Source of the DNA: Megalonaias nervosa
Lineage: Eukaryota; Mollusca; Bivalvia; Unionida; Unionidae
Direction: 5' to 3'
Assembly: GCA_016617855.1 (NCBI GenBank)
Contig: JAECUM010016918.1
Coordinates: 1-64,000 of the forward strand
Length of the DNA: 64,000 nucleotides
Shown: positions 28,501 to 42,100 of the stretch, in pieces
Numbering within the stretch: the first letter of the stretch is position 1
Layout of the letters: each line of letters starts with the position of its first letter
Made by a program: the position numbers and the translations under genes
The notes under the pieces: model-generated
The model's input: only the letters and a program-made list of their open reading frames with translations
Databases searched by the model: none
What the model was told of the DNA's origin: nothing

Positions 28501-31500
28501 AATAATACTGAATTTGCAGATGGTTTTAGAGTTGGTTTTGTTAATAATGGCATTATGGCTTTGATCGACAGCGCTATGTACATGGTTGATGGAAAAAATA
28601 TTGAATCAATTCAAAAGACATCGACGTTGCAACGACAATACTTGGCTTTGCAAGATACAGCAACGATTATTCAAGGTCAGCTGGTCCGTCAATGATGTTT
28701 ACCAAGGACACTTCTAACCAAGCTGACAACAGACAGCATCTTTTGGTACAAACACCGTGTGATACTGCATCTGACCCACAACCAGAAGGAATGATACCCC
28801 GACCTGGCGCTGCATTTTTAATATTACAGAGTGCTAATCCAGAATTCAACTTATGTTTCGCAGCACGTCGATCAATGCTGAAAGAAGGAAGTAGAAGATT
28901 TTCATGTGTAATTCCACTGTCACATATCTTTGGATTTTGTAGAAATGTCAGAAAGGTTATTTTCGGAGCCAAACATACAGTTGTACTCATACGAAAGGCT
29001 ACAGATGATGATGCAATATGGCGATCTGTTGGCGCTGCTGATGATTTAGGTAAAATAATTCTGACAAAACTTTCATTGTGGATGCCAACAATGACTCCAA
29101 CAATACATTAAAAAAAGAACAAATTACAGGTGGTTCAAATAAACTATCACTGATAGAACGCCAACTCAAGCACTTCAATGAAGCCAAACGATCAAAGACT
29201 GGCATATGACTTAATCTTTCTGCGGGTGCCATTAAAGACATCGCTAAGACGGGCGGTATATTTCCACTTCTCACAGCTATACCAGCGTTGATAGCCACTG
29301 CAGCCCCAGCTGTTGCAAAAGCTGCTGTGTTAGGTGCTGCTGGAACTGCTGCTGGAATGGCATTAAAGAAAGCAACAGGACAAGGAATAAAAAGATCTAA
29401 AAATAAAGGAAAGGGTCTAAGACTGCCAGGAACTCCTTATTCGTGGTATGGAAAAGGTCTAAGACTTCCCGGGACACTTCGTTGATTCTTCCCATGTCCA
29501 ATTTTGATTTACTTGATGCTGCTAAGCGATTAAATATAAAAAACTTCAAAGGTGTTTTTATGCACGATCAATTACCGCACAAACCAAATAATGCTGAAAC
29601 TGGTATCATTAACCTCGATAAAAACTCTGGTCCAGCTACTCACTGGGTTGCATACATGATTGATCCATGTGGAATTGTTTATTTTGACTCGTATGGGTTG
29701 GCACCACCAAAAGAATTTTTAAAATATATTAACAACATGCAAAGTATTCCAATCTGGTATTCAACATTACCAACACAAAAAATAACCAACCCACCAATAT
29801 GTGGCCGTGAAGTACCGCTGTGCTCAATGCTGTATCAAAATTGTCAATGCCTCCTCATAAAGTTGTGCATGAATACACTGTTGTCCAGTCTCTATTGTGA
29901 GTGTGGAAGTATACAAATACAATATTATTATGAAAAATGTATAGATTCCACAAACCCTCATTTTAAACAACACAACTAAGTATAATGGTAGATATTTACA
30001 GAAGATCAGCTAAAACTAAAACCCAACAAATGTCAGGTGAAGATTTACTCAAACAAGTAACAGAACAGATCAATGATGAATTATCTGACCTGCTCAATCT
30101 TGCCAACATTGATCCTGGTGAACTTGTAGTATTTCAAAACTGTGAAGGAAAATTGATGACAAGTAATATTTCAATCAGCGATATCATTGTTCGTAACAGA
30201 GCAACATGAGAAAGTCTCATTGCTGTGTATGACCAAGAAGGAAAACTTGTCCCTAGTGTTGTTACTCCGTCGTCGATCTGAGATAGTATATCCGAACGAG
30301 TGTTAAAGACCGGTGATATAATGACCGGCATTCTCAACATGAACAACAATAAAATTACAAACGTGAGAGAACCGACAGATAATCTCGATGCTGCAACAAA
30401 AAAATATGTGAATGATAAAGACCTTCCAATGATGAACTCATTAACTGCTATCAATGATGCGATGACCACACTCAAAACTGATTATTCTAATCACGTACAA
30501 ACATTTTTAAATTTTCATAGAAAGGTAAACAGAGCCATTAATGAATTTTTTGGAAGTCCAGCAGTTGTTGATATTAAACTCACTGACATTAACACAAGAC
30601 TCAACAATGTTGTCAGTGGATTTCCCGATATTGTTGAAAAAACTAATCTGATTAAAATTCCTCACAAGCAGATCATCAACGTGGTATATACAGTATCATC
30701 AGGATCATCAACATGGTCACAGAAAAACAACACTATCAGACACACCGCGGAAGTCACTGGTGTGTACAGGCTGTCCGTGTTCAGCTCTGCAAAATTTAGG
30801 ATATTTACCACATATCCATGGCGTCATTCAACCGATGATTTTTCTGGAGCTACGTCTATTGTGTTAAATAAAGATGCCGAAGAAATATTTATATTGGAAC
30901 CATCTGATAAAAAATTAACCGCAGCGTCTTACTGGTGGTGTCTGGAATTTGTTGCTGAAACACCTCAATTAATCACTTAATAAAAGTATAATGAATCAAA
31001 ATTCAATCGATGTTCTTCGTTACAGATACAATCAAGTATGTATATGGCAAACTATATTAAAAAATATCGTTGATGATTATACAGTAAAAGTAAAAAAATA
31101 TCACAGATGTGTGGTTGTCATTGATATAATTGTTTATTCAGTTCATGCTATCATCACTGGAACTGGTGTATTGCTATCAACAATAAGAATGACTGCACCT
31201 GCAGTTGTAACAATCATTTTGACTTCAACAACAGTAGCAGTATTCTTAGTATTAGTGCGAAGAAGATAGCTACATGCACAAATACAAAATTACATGAGTA
31301 TATAATAAAATTACATACAGCAACAACAGCGTATTCTAAACTATCATCGTATCTCTCGTCATATCTCAGTGATGGTAAAATATCCAATGAAGAGTTCAAA
31401 ATGATAATAAATACTTACAATGAAGTATTTGACGAAAAAAACAGAAGATCAAATTCCTGATTTAAAATAATAACAGTAATAATAATGTCATCATCGAACG

Positions 31501-32698
31501 AACTATTACAACAAATCGTTGCTAATACAGCACCGCTAAAGACAACAATGATATCAGCAAGTTCAACCAATCCTAAGTTTAATGTGGTTTTTCCAACTGC
31601 AATTCAAGCTAACGAAATAGCGCTAGCACAATTACGAGTTTACTATAGTTGGTCAAATATCAGATCAAAATCATTCGGTGGATTACAAGCAAATAATTAA
31701 CTTGTATTCGCAAATAAGAATAAACCAGACGGAACTCGCAATTGGCAAGTTGTTGACATTCCAACAGGCAGTTATCAAACAGAACAAATCAATGATGAGT
31801 TTCAATGCAGAATTAAATCTATCACAGGAAAAGAATCCAAAATAGCTATTACTGTTCATAAGCCAACATTACTGTCTGCGATAGAAATAAATCCTCTCGA
31901 CTACACCGTAGATATTTATCAAAGTTTGATCAGATCAGTATTAGGTTGGCCTGATATTCCTCCTGTTTATAATGGACCATCAGAACCTAAAATTGATGAA
32001 TTTAAGACAAATGAAGAAAAATATATAAAAAACCAGAATATCGAAATAAATTTCCATGGGCAAGATGCATTGGTGATCCACCTTTTTTATGTTGGTCAGT
32101 GGTAGAGATATTTATATTTTGAGAAAACACTTATATGAATATGATAAAATTAAAAAAGTATTTTTCATCGATGAAGAAAAAAATCAAATCGTTTTTTGAA
32201 CCGATTATTTCTGAATACGCTCGGGTATTTAATGATCTACAAAGTCTATTTTCTTGCTTATCACAACATTACAACGAAGACATATTGCACTCACCCCGGG
32301 TTTGATATGGGGGGGGGAGTGTACATGAAATTAAAAAATATTTATAATATATAATATAATTATAATTTCTATATGAAATCTGGAACCCCTGAAAAATAAA
32401 CAGTAGGATGATGTAAACTCTTAACCTTGTGACCTCACTGAAGGATATACCCCACACAAGACATTCAGAAGGAATTATCGTCAAAAGAAAAAGTATCATG
32501 AGGTGTCTGTGGGCCATAAGAAAGGCCTTTACAGAAAATTAGGGTCGACCCAAAAAGCTAGGGTCATCAATGGAAGGACCCAAAAACACTAGGACCTCAT
32601 GACTTTACTGGCAATGAAGGGACCCTGTGGAATGGTTGACTGATCATCATTGCTGATGTTTATTTTTTGTTTATTTTATTATTATTATTATTGAGAAA

Positions 32699-32732
<34 letters not shown>

Positions 32733-32910
32733 AAATATTTTTAGTCACATTTTTATTTTATTATGATTATTATTATTTTTATTCAGAAATATTTTTATTA
32801 TTATATTCAGAAATATTAATATTTTTATTCTGATTCATATTTTTATTCAGAAATATTTTTATTATTATTTTAATTCTGATTCAGATTTTTATTTTATTAT
32901 TATTATTATG

Positions 32911-32941
<31 letters not shown>

Positions 32942-33080
32942 TATATTCTGATTCAGATTTTTATTTTTATTATTATTAATATTATTATTATTATAATTAA
33001 TTTTATTATTATTATTTTTATTCCGATTCAGATTTTTATTAATATTATTATTATTATTATTATTATTATTCTGATTCAGA

Positions 33081-33111
<31 letters not shown>

Positions 33112-36100
33112 TTTTTTCTGATTCAGATTTTTATTTTATTTATTATTATTATTATTATTATTACTATTCTGATTCAGAAATATTTTTTATTATTATTCTG
33201 ATTCAGAAATATTTTCATTTTAAACAAATATTTATTGTATAATGAATCATGAAAATATTAATGTTATTATTTCTGCGATTGAAAAAGTACAACATGACGG
33301 TATAAAAATATCTGATGAACTTAATCCTCAGAAAATTATGTGTGATTTTGAATCATTACAACAACAAAAATGTGAGAATAAATACACATTACCAGCCGAT
33401 TAGAGATTCATAAAGTTGATTCAACAAGCAATGTTACAGTCGCTGGCAATAGTTAGAGATACACAGGTAAGGCTATGTGCACCTCTTGCACACTCAATCG
33501 AAAAGATTAGGTCAAAATTGTCTCATGAATACGAAACAAAAAGAACTGTGAATGCTCATATAAGACAGTTGAGGGAGATTATGTCTGCTTGTAATGTCAG
33601 TGATGACTGTGATTGTGAAAGCGTTGTCACCAGTAACTAAAGTGACGACGAAACTAACTCTGTCACAGTGACTGTGGTATCAGCTAAACAAGAGGGATAA
33701 TTCATTTCTGAATACAGTAGAAACAATATTTATTTATATTTACTCTGAATCAAATTTATTTTTATTCTGATAATTATTCAGATTCTGATTTATTCTGATA
33801 ATAATATTTATTTTTTATTCTGATAATAATAATATTTATTTTTTATTCTGATAATAATAATATTTATTTTTTATTCTGATAATAATAATATTTATTTTTT
33901 ATTCTGATAATAATAACATTTATTTTTTATTCTGATAATTATTCAGTTTCTGATTTAATCCATTGACAGCTAATTACTTACAGACAGCACACACAAAAAA
34001 ATAAATTGCTACAGTCATGTAATGAAGTGGGACAACTGCCTAATTAATCTATCAGAGAGAGCTTTGCTTGACAGAGCTATCTCTCTTCATATGTATGATA
34101 TTTAAACGTTATTCGCTGATCATATTTAATTGAAAATGCAGATTTGGTTATATTATTTGCAACATGATATACAGAAGCTGGGTTAATACTAAAATATTTA
34201 CAAGCTGCATATGTCGAAGGAAATATAATTTCTTCGCCTGTCTCTACATATACAGACTTAATAACTCTTGCGCTCTTACAATGATTATTAATGCCATTTT
34301 TTCCAAGTTTGCAATTCTGACTCTGCGTAACAATTCGTAAATTTAATAAAGAGTCATTTTTCGGATCTGAATCAATAAGATCGAACACAAATCCATCTTC
34401 GATGACTCCATGAAAACATTCGTACATGAATCTATGTGAATAATATCTTTCTTTTCCAACACTAAATCTGAGATAACCTGTATTTTCAACAATACCAACT
34501 GGTTTTTTTAATCTACAGTTCCTGATGATACCATCTCAAGATGCTTCATAATTCTTGATGATGGGATGCTTCACAAATTCATTTTGTTCCATTTGTATAA
34601 TAATATTATTTGTTTAAATCATTATTTTGAAAATCTGGCGAGACAATCTTCTGTGTTTCTTATGGGGGATTCGATGCCATTGGTATTATTTTTTATCATA
34701 ATATCATTTTAACTCTCTATATCTTTTACCACCACATTGCACACATAACCATGTTTCTCCTCTGACTCCAACACCGCATCGTAAACATGGTTTTGGTCCT
34801 AGGCTTCCATGTCGAACGCTTTGCATATGATATCCACAGAATTCGTTTATGCATGCCTTGTTACAAGGAGCTGTAAATCCTATCATGAGCCACTTGCATT
34901 GATTCTTTGTTTGAATCATTATATACATATTTATACTTCAATTTAAATATATATTTATCTTAATTATAATATGGAGGAGTTTACGAGATTATCCACAATT
35001 AAGCCCTATAAAGCCAGATTTGATCTTGACAAACTGCCAAAACCTAAATTTAGTTTTTTGATGCAAAATCTTGCTTTAACAAATAAGGTTATAACTGATC
35101 ATATCTGTGAAGCCAAGAAGGAATTTCACGATGATGAGGCAGATCATGTGTGGTCAACATTCAGAACAAAAAATATTGTTGATGCTACAATGAATGATTC
35201 ATGCGCAGGAAAAATTATTAACTATCTCAACGATCAGTGATATTTTATTCTAATAAAATTTATTGTGCAGACAGATGATGACACTTGGATTATCAATGAC
35301 AAACGTGACCCTGTCCGTGTACATGCTGGAAGTAGCATCGTCACATTGAATAAAAATTCCAAACCAGGAATGTTGACTGGCATTGACAAACCATAATATG
35401 AACGAGCGTATCCTGTGACTGCAGTTGTTTACGTGTTGTATCCGCTGAATGATAAACCTAGCGTTGATGATCTCGCGCCAATGATGCTATCAAGGATAAA
35501 TTGTGTAGCTGAGCGAGATACAGAACACTTCACAAATGCAATATGTGGAAACAGTTTAACGGATCTAACACATAAAAAAGAAAAAATATGTGGGCAGAAA
35601 CAGTTGGAGATACCGGATCGTCTATCAGTGACGTTGCTGAGCTGGGAAAGAAATTAAAATTCCCAATAACAGTGAAGATGTTAACCGGAGAGATTTTATA
35701 CAAATTGAAATGTGAATCAAGGGGAGCTCTGATAACAATTATTGATCATAACTCACACACATGGACATTGGCTGTAACAATATTTCCACAAGACAGAACA
35801 GTTAGATTTTATAATGATCATATATTTGATTTTATTAGAAATATCAGTAAGAGTGACCCTGTATCTGTTTGGCTGTTTCAAAGTTCAAAATCCATGAACT
35901 ATGATCAGTTTGTATGGCCTAGCGGAGAAAAATATCATGCAGAATCCTCCACGATGAAATGAAAAATCTTTCATTGAAATACACGAATGATAATGATGTT
36001 ATCGAACAATTATTGAATAACTGTTTTACCATTCCATCAGTTGCTGCTCACTTTGCTCAGGAGAAAAATTCATGGAAACCGACACGATTGGAATTTCTTG

Positions 36101-39100
36101 TTGATGTCCAACATAGTTGTATCGAATACAGACATGGCGGATTGTGGAATGCTAAATATGATTATAGTGACATTATCTCAGTTGATATGGTAGCATGTTA
36201 TCCTTTTCTTTTATGTTTTCTTGGATACGGAGAGTGTTCTGAATACTTTAAGAGATTTGGACATCCAACACACGAGATGACCTGACCTGCGGTAAATGGC
36301 CCCCTGCCAGATTTTGATCTGACTGGATTTGTTTGTATAGAGTCATTCGAGTTTGCACAAAATCTCCATCCGATTACTTATGCTTGGTTTGGAAGACATT
36401 TCTCAGAAAAATATTGGGTTCCAATAATACTATTACGATACATGCTTGATGTAAAAATATTGATATCGTTGAAAGTAAATGAAGCAATTATATCATATCA
36501 TTCCCAAAAACAAATTTGGTTGCCACAGCAAAAGAAATATTCTGATGATGAAAATCCTGATATGACTGATTATGAAAATAAATTGCAAAATATCTTCGTA
36601 GGAAAATAATTGGTAAATTACTCAAGGAGGATCATATGATCATAAATGACATTGTACAAGATTCATCACGGACGATACTGAACTCGATTTTATAATTGCT
36701 GATACAACAGAGAAAAACACATTTACAAACCAAAATGATGCTTGGTTGTCAGATGGAACTAAATTAGGTACAGTTGTGAGCTATACTGATGGTGAGTCAC
36801 CGCAGTTTACTCATTTAAGATCTTTGATGCTCGTGTATGTTTTGATAAATTTATTATCAATGATAAACAGATTTTTTCTGATTGCGGTGAGTTGCCACAG
36901 ATTCATTTTATATAAATAAAGAACATGCAGAATTGCTAGAACAATTACATATCGGCGCTGATGCATCATGGGGCAAATGGAGAATAAAACACGAAAACAT
37001 ATTTAGTTATTCTGAATCTGCCAACATTGAAATTCAGAATATTTATTAAAAAAAAAAATCAAATATCAGAATTGTCATCTGCACCATCGGTATATAATCC
37101 TGTGGCCTGACATAAGACTGTTTAACTCAATGGGTGTGGTGGTTCAGGTAAAACAACGTGTGCGATTGAATTAATTGTTCAGATATGACTGTTTTGACAC
37201 CCACACATAAACTCGCCAGAGAGATGATCGAACGACGAGTAAAATCTCAAACTTATCATAGTTTCTTCAGATGGTGCTGAGACGCATGGACTCCTGAACA
37301 AATTATTATCTGGGATGAAATATGCACGGTGTCACTAGATGTATTAAAAATATTTCTTGATTGGTTATTGACAAAGAATACTGCTGTGATAATGTGTGGT
37401 GATCATGGTCAACCACCACCTTTTGTTGGACAGTCTCCACACGAATGGTTAAAAACATTTGTAAATTATTACGAAGAAATAACTGTTGATCATAGAGCTA
37501 TTGATGAACTGCTGAAAGAGTTTAAAAGGTTAATCAGACTGCAGCCAGACAAGATTCAGTGTGAGATAATGCGTGAAGTAATTCCAGAAACTATGATGAG
37601 TGATTTTTGGAATTTGTGGAGACCTGCTGATTTGATAGTTGCAAGCACAAATATAGTTCGTGATACACTTCAACAACAATTATTTTTGTTATGTAAAGAA
37701 AAATTTTCAAATCTACCTGTACCATTGTTTTATCGCCCAGCAGATACTCGGCAACAGAATATTGAAGTTGAAATTCCAGGCAGTGGTAAACAAAATCTTG
37801 TATTAAATGATATTGTTTTAGTTCCTGTCAGTGCTGTTGAGATCGAGTTAACAATAGACAAAACTCCGTGGACACTATGATACACTATAACGATTCACTC
37901 ATCACAGGGATTAACTATTTCTGATACAAATATTTGGATTATTGATGATAGAATCGAATGGTCAAATTTAGTTTATCTCGCGGTGTCTCGAGTTAGAAGA
38001 ATATCTCAACTGCAGAGGGTTATTATATAAAATGATAATGTAGTCATTGACAATGTCAAGGACGAAGTTGTCAAGAAAAAATTATTTGGTTATAAACAAT
38101 GTGGCAAAAAAACGAGACTTTGATATCAATGCTGAGTTTATTATGACAGTGAAACAATGACAGAATAATTATTGTGTGAGCTGTAACTGTAATATGTTGT
38201 GGCAGTATTCGAATAATAATCCAAGATAGTTTACCGTGGATAGAAGTAATAGTAGTCTTGGTCACACACACTGCAATGTAATGTTGATCTGTCTTGAGTG
38301 TAATCAACGTCGAGGCGCTAGTTTACAAAAGTGAGCGCGGTGATAACTGTGTGTCTTCAGGAATTACTTGTAATTGTTTGCATACAAATCCATGTTGAGG
38401 AGCAGTTGAATCTAGCCTGTAGATTGCAGGTCTACCCGTAGATGTAACCACGCTGGAAATTTTATGTGTGGTCACACTCCAAATAGGATCAGTTGCTCTT
38501 TTTTTACCCCCTTCAAGTTTACCAGGTTCATATAAGTATCTTACAGTCACATTACCTAGTACTGGTTGAGAGGAAGAGTTATGTCATTGTATTGGTATAT
38601 GTTTCTTTGTGATCGCATTGGTAGGCTTCATAGAAGTTACATGAGTAATTTCATTATTTAACACAGCTATCACACTTGGTAGTCTTGCAACCCATTCACA
38701 AATTCTTTTATCTGTGGATATTTCCTTTGCATACTGGTATCCAAATAACCGCTCAGCAAGTGTTTGATTAAATCATTCAACGATTGCCTGATCACGATGA
38801 ATTGCAGTGTGTCCTTGTCTGATTTTAACATTGTCTTTTTTCATCAGTGATGATACTGCACCAAGAAATTCTTTGCCAGAATCAACCTGTACCAGTTATG
38901 GCCATCGCAAGGGTCCTCGTTGATAAATTCATTCAAGCACAGATGCATCTTCAGTTGCTGTTTTTGTTGATAATGGTTCTGCTTCTTTATATCTACTTGC
39001 AATGTCAATGCGTATTTGTATGTGCATGATTGACATCTACCAGTTTTAATGGTATCATGAGGTAAAAACAAAATATCTGCCTGATGAACTTCATTGGGAG

Positions 39101-42100
39101 CACTGACATTAAAATGTGCGTACTGAATTTTTTTAGGTGGTGGTAGATAAATTTGCCATATTGCCTGTCGTGCTAACCAATTTGCAGCAACAAAACGTGA
39201 GACATTTGCCGCATCAGCAAGTTTACCAACCGCTGTTTTACCTCTCCAATATTCTCTTGGGCTGTAATAAATCGATTGCATTATTATGATAATAATCAGT
39301 TGATTAATTACCTGCCCCTAGGACTAGTTTACCTAGCATTGCCGATTTTACCAGGAAGCTAGCAAGTTTTTCTCTGAGAGATTTATTCTTTATGGAATTC
39401 AGCGCGTGAATCAACTTATGTCAGTGATGTGACGTTGTTGTAAATCCTTAGTTTTATATGCAACATCATGAATGTGACATGCTTGATCATTCGCAATGAT
39501 TGGATACTCTCTATCCCTTGGTTGATCTCATTCATCAAGTCGGATATCAAGTCGGGTTCCAGGACCACAATAATTATATCCAGGAAGATGTTTCTCACCA
39601 GGATATTTGGCCCATGGAGTTCCTGGTAATTTTCCCATTGAAGCAGCGATATCACCACCTTTGATATTCATCAAGGATGAAATAAATGTATATTTGCTTG
39701 TACCACATTTCACACACTTGCCTGCAAGTGCATGCTTGTTATTTTTTGTTATTATTGTTGTTAATCCAGTGGTGGGGTGGATGTCCTGCATCGAACACAA
39801 TATAAATCCATATTATTCATTATATTTGTACAACATGGATGTCATTGATTTCTCAGAGACACGAAAGCAGGAGCTAGTCAGCATCATGCAGCACTACCAA
39901 ATTCTATCAGGATGATAATAATTGGAGCATCTGGGTCTAGTAAGACACAATTATTACATAATCTGATAATGAGATGGCTCAAGTTGGATAGGTTATATTT
40001 AGTGGCACCATCTGTAGATGATCAGAGATGTTGTGAAGTTCTTAAAGATTTTAATGAAAACACAAAATTGTTGGACGAGGACGATAATGATATTTTTGAT
40101 TTTATTACCAATATTTATGAAGCCCCATCTGTAGATGACCTCGATGGATTTATTAATAATCTCGTAGCATACGATGATGTAATGCTGGACAAACAATCAA
40201 ATCCAGCTCAGATATTTTCTCAAGGCAGACACAAAAATACTGATATTATATATGTTACTCAGCGATATACACAAATACCTAAAGTGATCCGAGACAACTG
40301 TAATCTTTTAGTTGTGTTTAATGGAGTTGATACACATACTCTGTGAAATATTCATCAAACTTGGTGTTCAGGAGATATGGATATGATCAAGTTCAAAAAT
40401 TTCTTTTCAAAAGCACAAGCTACCCCACACGGACTTATCACAATAAATTTACACGATCCTCATTTGAGGTATCGTATAGGCTTTGATAAAATCTTTGGAT
40501 AAAAACCAGAGCAGCAGAGAGGGTGAACGACCAACAGTGAGTGTCCAGGTACGAAAATATACACGCATAAAAAAATGAAAATAAAACGTCAGCAATAAAG
40601 TAACAAAATGAGCTAACCCAATTAGAGAAACTCTCGGTTGGTTAGAGGCTTCAGTTTGACATTACTGACCTTATATTTTCAGCTTTTGTATGAACCTTTA
40701 TTTTTCAAACAAAGACAATTCAAGCACGTCTGTTCACCCTCTCTGCTGCTAAATGGGAAATTAATATGGAATAATCTATGCAGCCTTGGTACACAGCGAC
40801 ACGTGTTGGATGAAAGTTTCTCCAATTTTCGTATTTCATGCAACATTTAATTTCAAGTCAATGCCTGGATGGACATCATGGAAATTGCCTTACTGAATAT
40901 CTGAGAGAGGTTACGTAATGAGCTCTCTCACTGGTTAATCGATTTCACTTACTATGTGCAAGGAGCCTGTTTATCCACGCGAGGGTGCTAATTCAAACCA
41001 TTGTTTCTGCTGGCTGAAGATGGTTGACATGGAACAAAATGGATTTATGCCCTAGACTACTAAAGATGACATCAGACCATGTTCTCCTAAATTGTTTCAG
41101 CAATGGAGGCTGACTCAACTGTACCATACATTTCTAAAATTTTAACACAATCGAATTACATTTACCCTGAATATCTGCATAGATGTGAGAGAGAGAGAGA
41201 AAGAAGTTGAGGGAGTAATGTAAATATTTCTAGCCCACATTCAAGTGCAACACTCATTTCATTGAACCTTTCATAACCTAAGGGACCCCCAAGGGACCCC
41301 ACAAGATGACATATACGTCACATCACTGGCCAGTATACAAGTCCAGAGTGATAGTTTGCGGTTTTAGCTACTAACAAAAGTTTTGTAGTTTTTCCATTAG
41401 TTCTGGGTGACCACTTGTGTTTTAAGACTCCTGTAAAAGACCATCAGACTTAGATTGGCACTGTTTCATTTATTCTGCACACTTGTGACAGCAACAAGAT
41501 CATCTCCTAGAAATAGCAACAGCTGGTGGTGATCAGATCAATAGCTTCTTAAAATGACAGATTCATTACACCTGTTACTTTCTCCTGTTATCAGTCTAGG
41601 CTCTTACAAAAAGTAACAGAAAAGAGTGAAGACAATAAGCTTTGTAAAATTTAACAAATAATTTATTTCCTAGAATACCAAGTGAAAAATGAGAAAAAAG
41701 AACTTACGGTTTTACGAATCAAATCCAGAAATAATCCAAGAATTAAAAAATAGAAGTCCTAGTATTAAAAAGTCCTGAATGAATCCGAGTTCAAATCCTG
41801 ATGAAATCCAAAATGGAAGGTGATGTCTGCTGTAGTCAGCGAAGTGCTGTTGTGTCAACAGTTTCTTGTTGAATCACAGAAAATATTATTCCAGTTTTGA
41901 ATTCATATAAATTCCAGTGAATATCTTTATCCAAGAATTTTGTAGGAGCACTTATGTATTTCCAGAGAAAAGAATCACTTGAAATTCAATGAAATATAAT
42001 TTCAACTCAAACTGGTCACAACAAAATGAGAACTTAGCGTGTCAATTGTTTGGAGCCTGACTGAACTAATCTCTATCAAGACAACAGTTATACACTAATT

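Larger units (their letters stand above)
26635..40750. mobile_element. Polinton/Maverick, 14.1 kb, degraded, inside a NAGLU intron
   Basis: 240-bp terminal inverted repeats start AGCAGCAGAGAGG and end CCTCTCTGCTGCT, with AG...CT tips as in Polintons. The 6-bp flanks are aaactg and aaatgg, a decayed match to a 6-bp target duplication. Inside are a plus-strand virion module (27-32 kb) and a replication/integration module: DDE integrase, DNA polymerase-like region with SF1 helicase, packaging ATPase and adenain-like protease. That combination defines the group. Many frames contain TGA stops or frameshifts, so it cannot be active. The NAGLU reading frame around it is intact, so splicing must remove it. 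Confidence 0.93.

Noticed and set aside
26934..40346. Polinton using a recoded UGA as sense codon
   Set aside because: Frameshifts, TAA and TAG stops and a truncated capsid gene occur as well, so simple pseudogene decay explains the TGA codons better.
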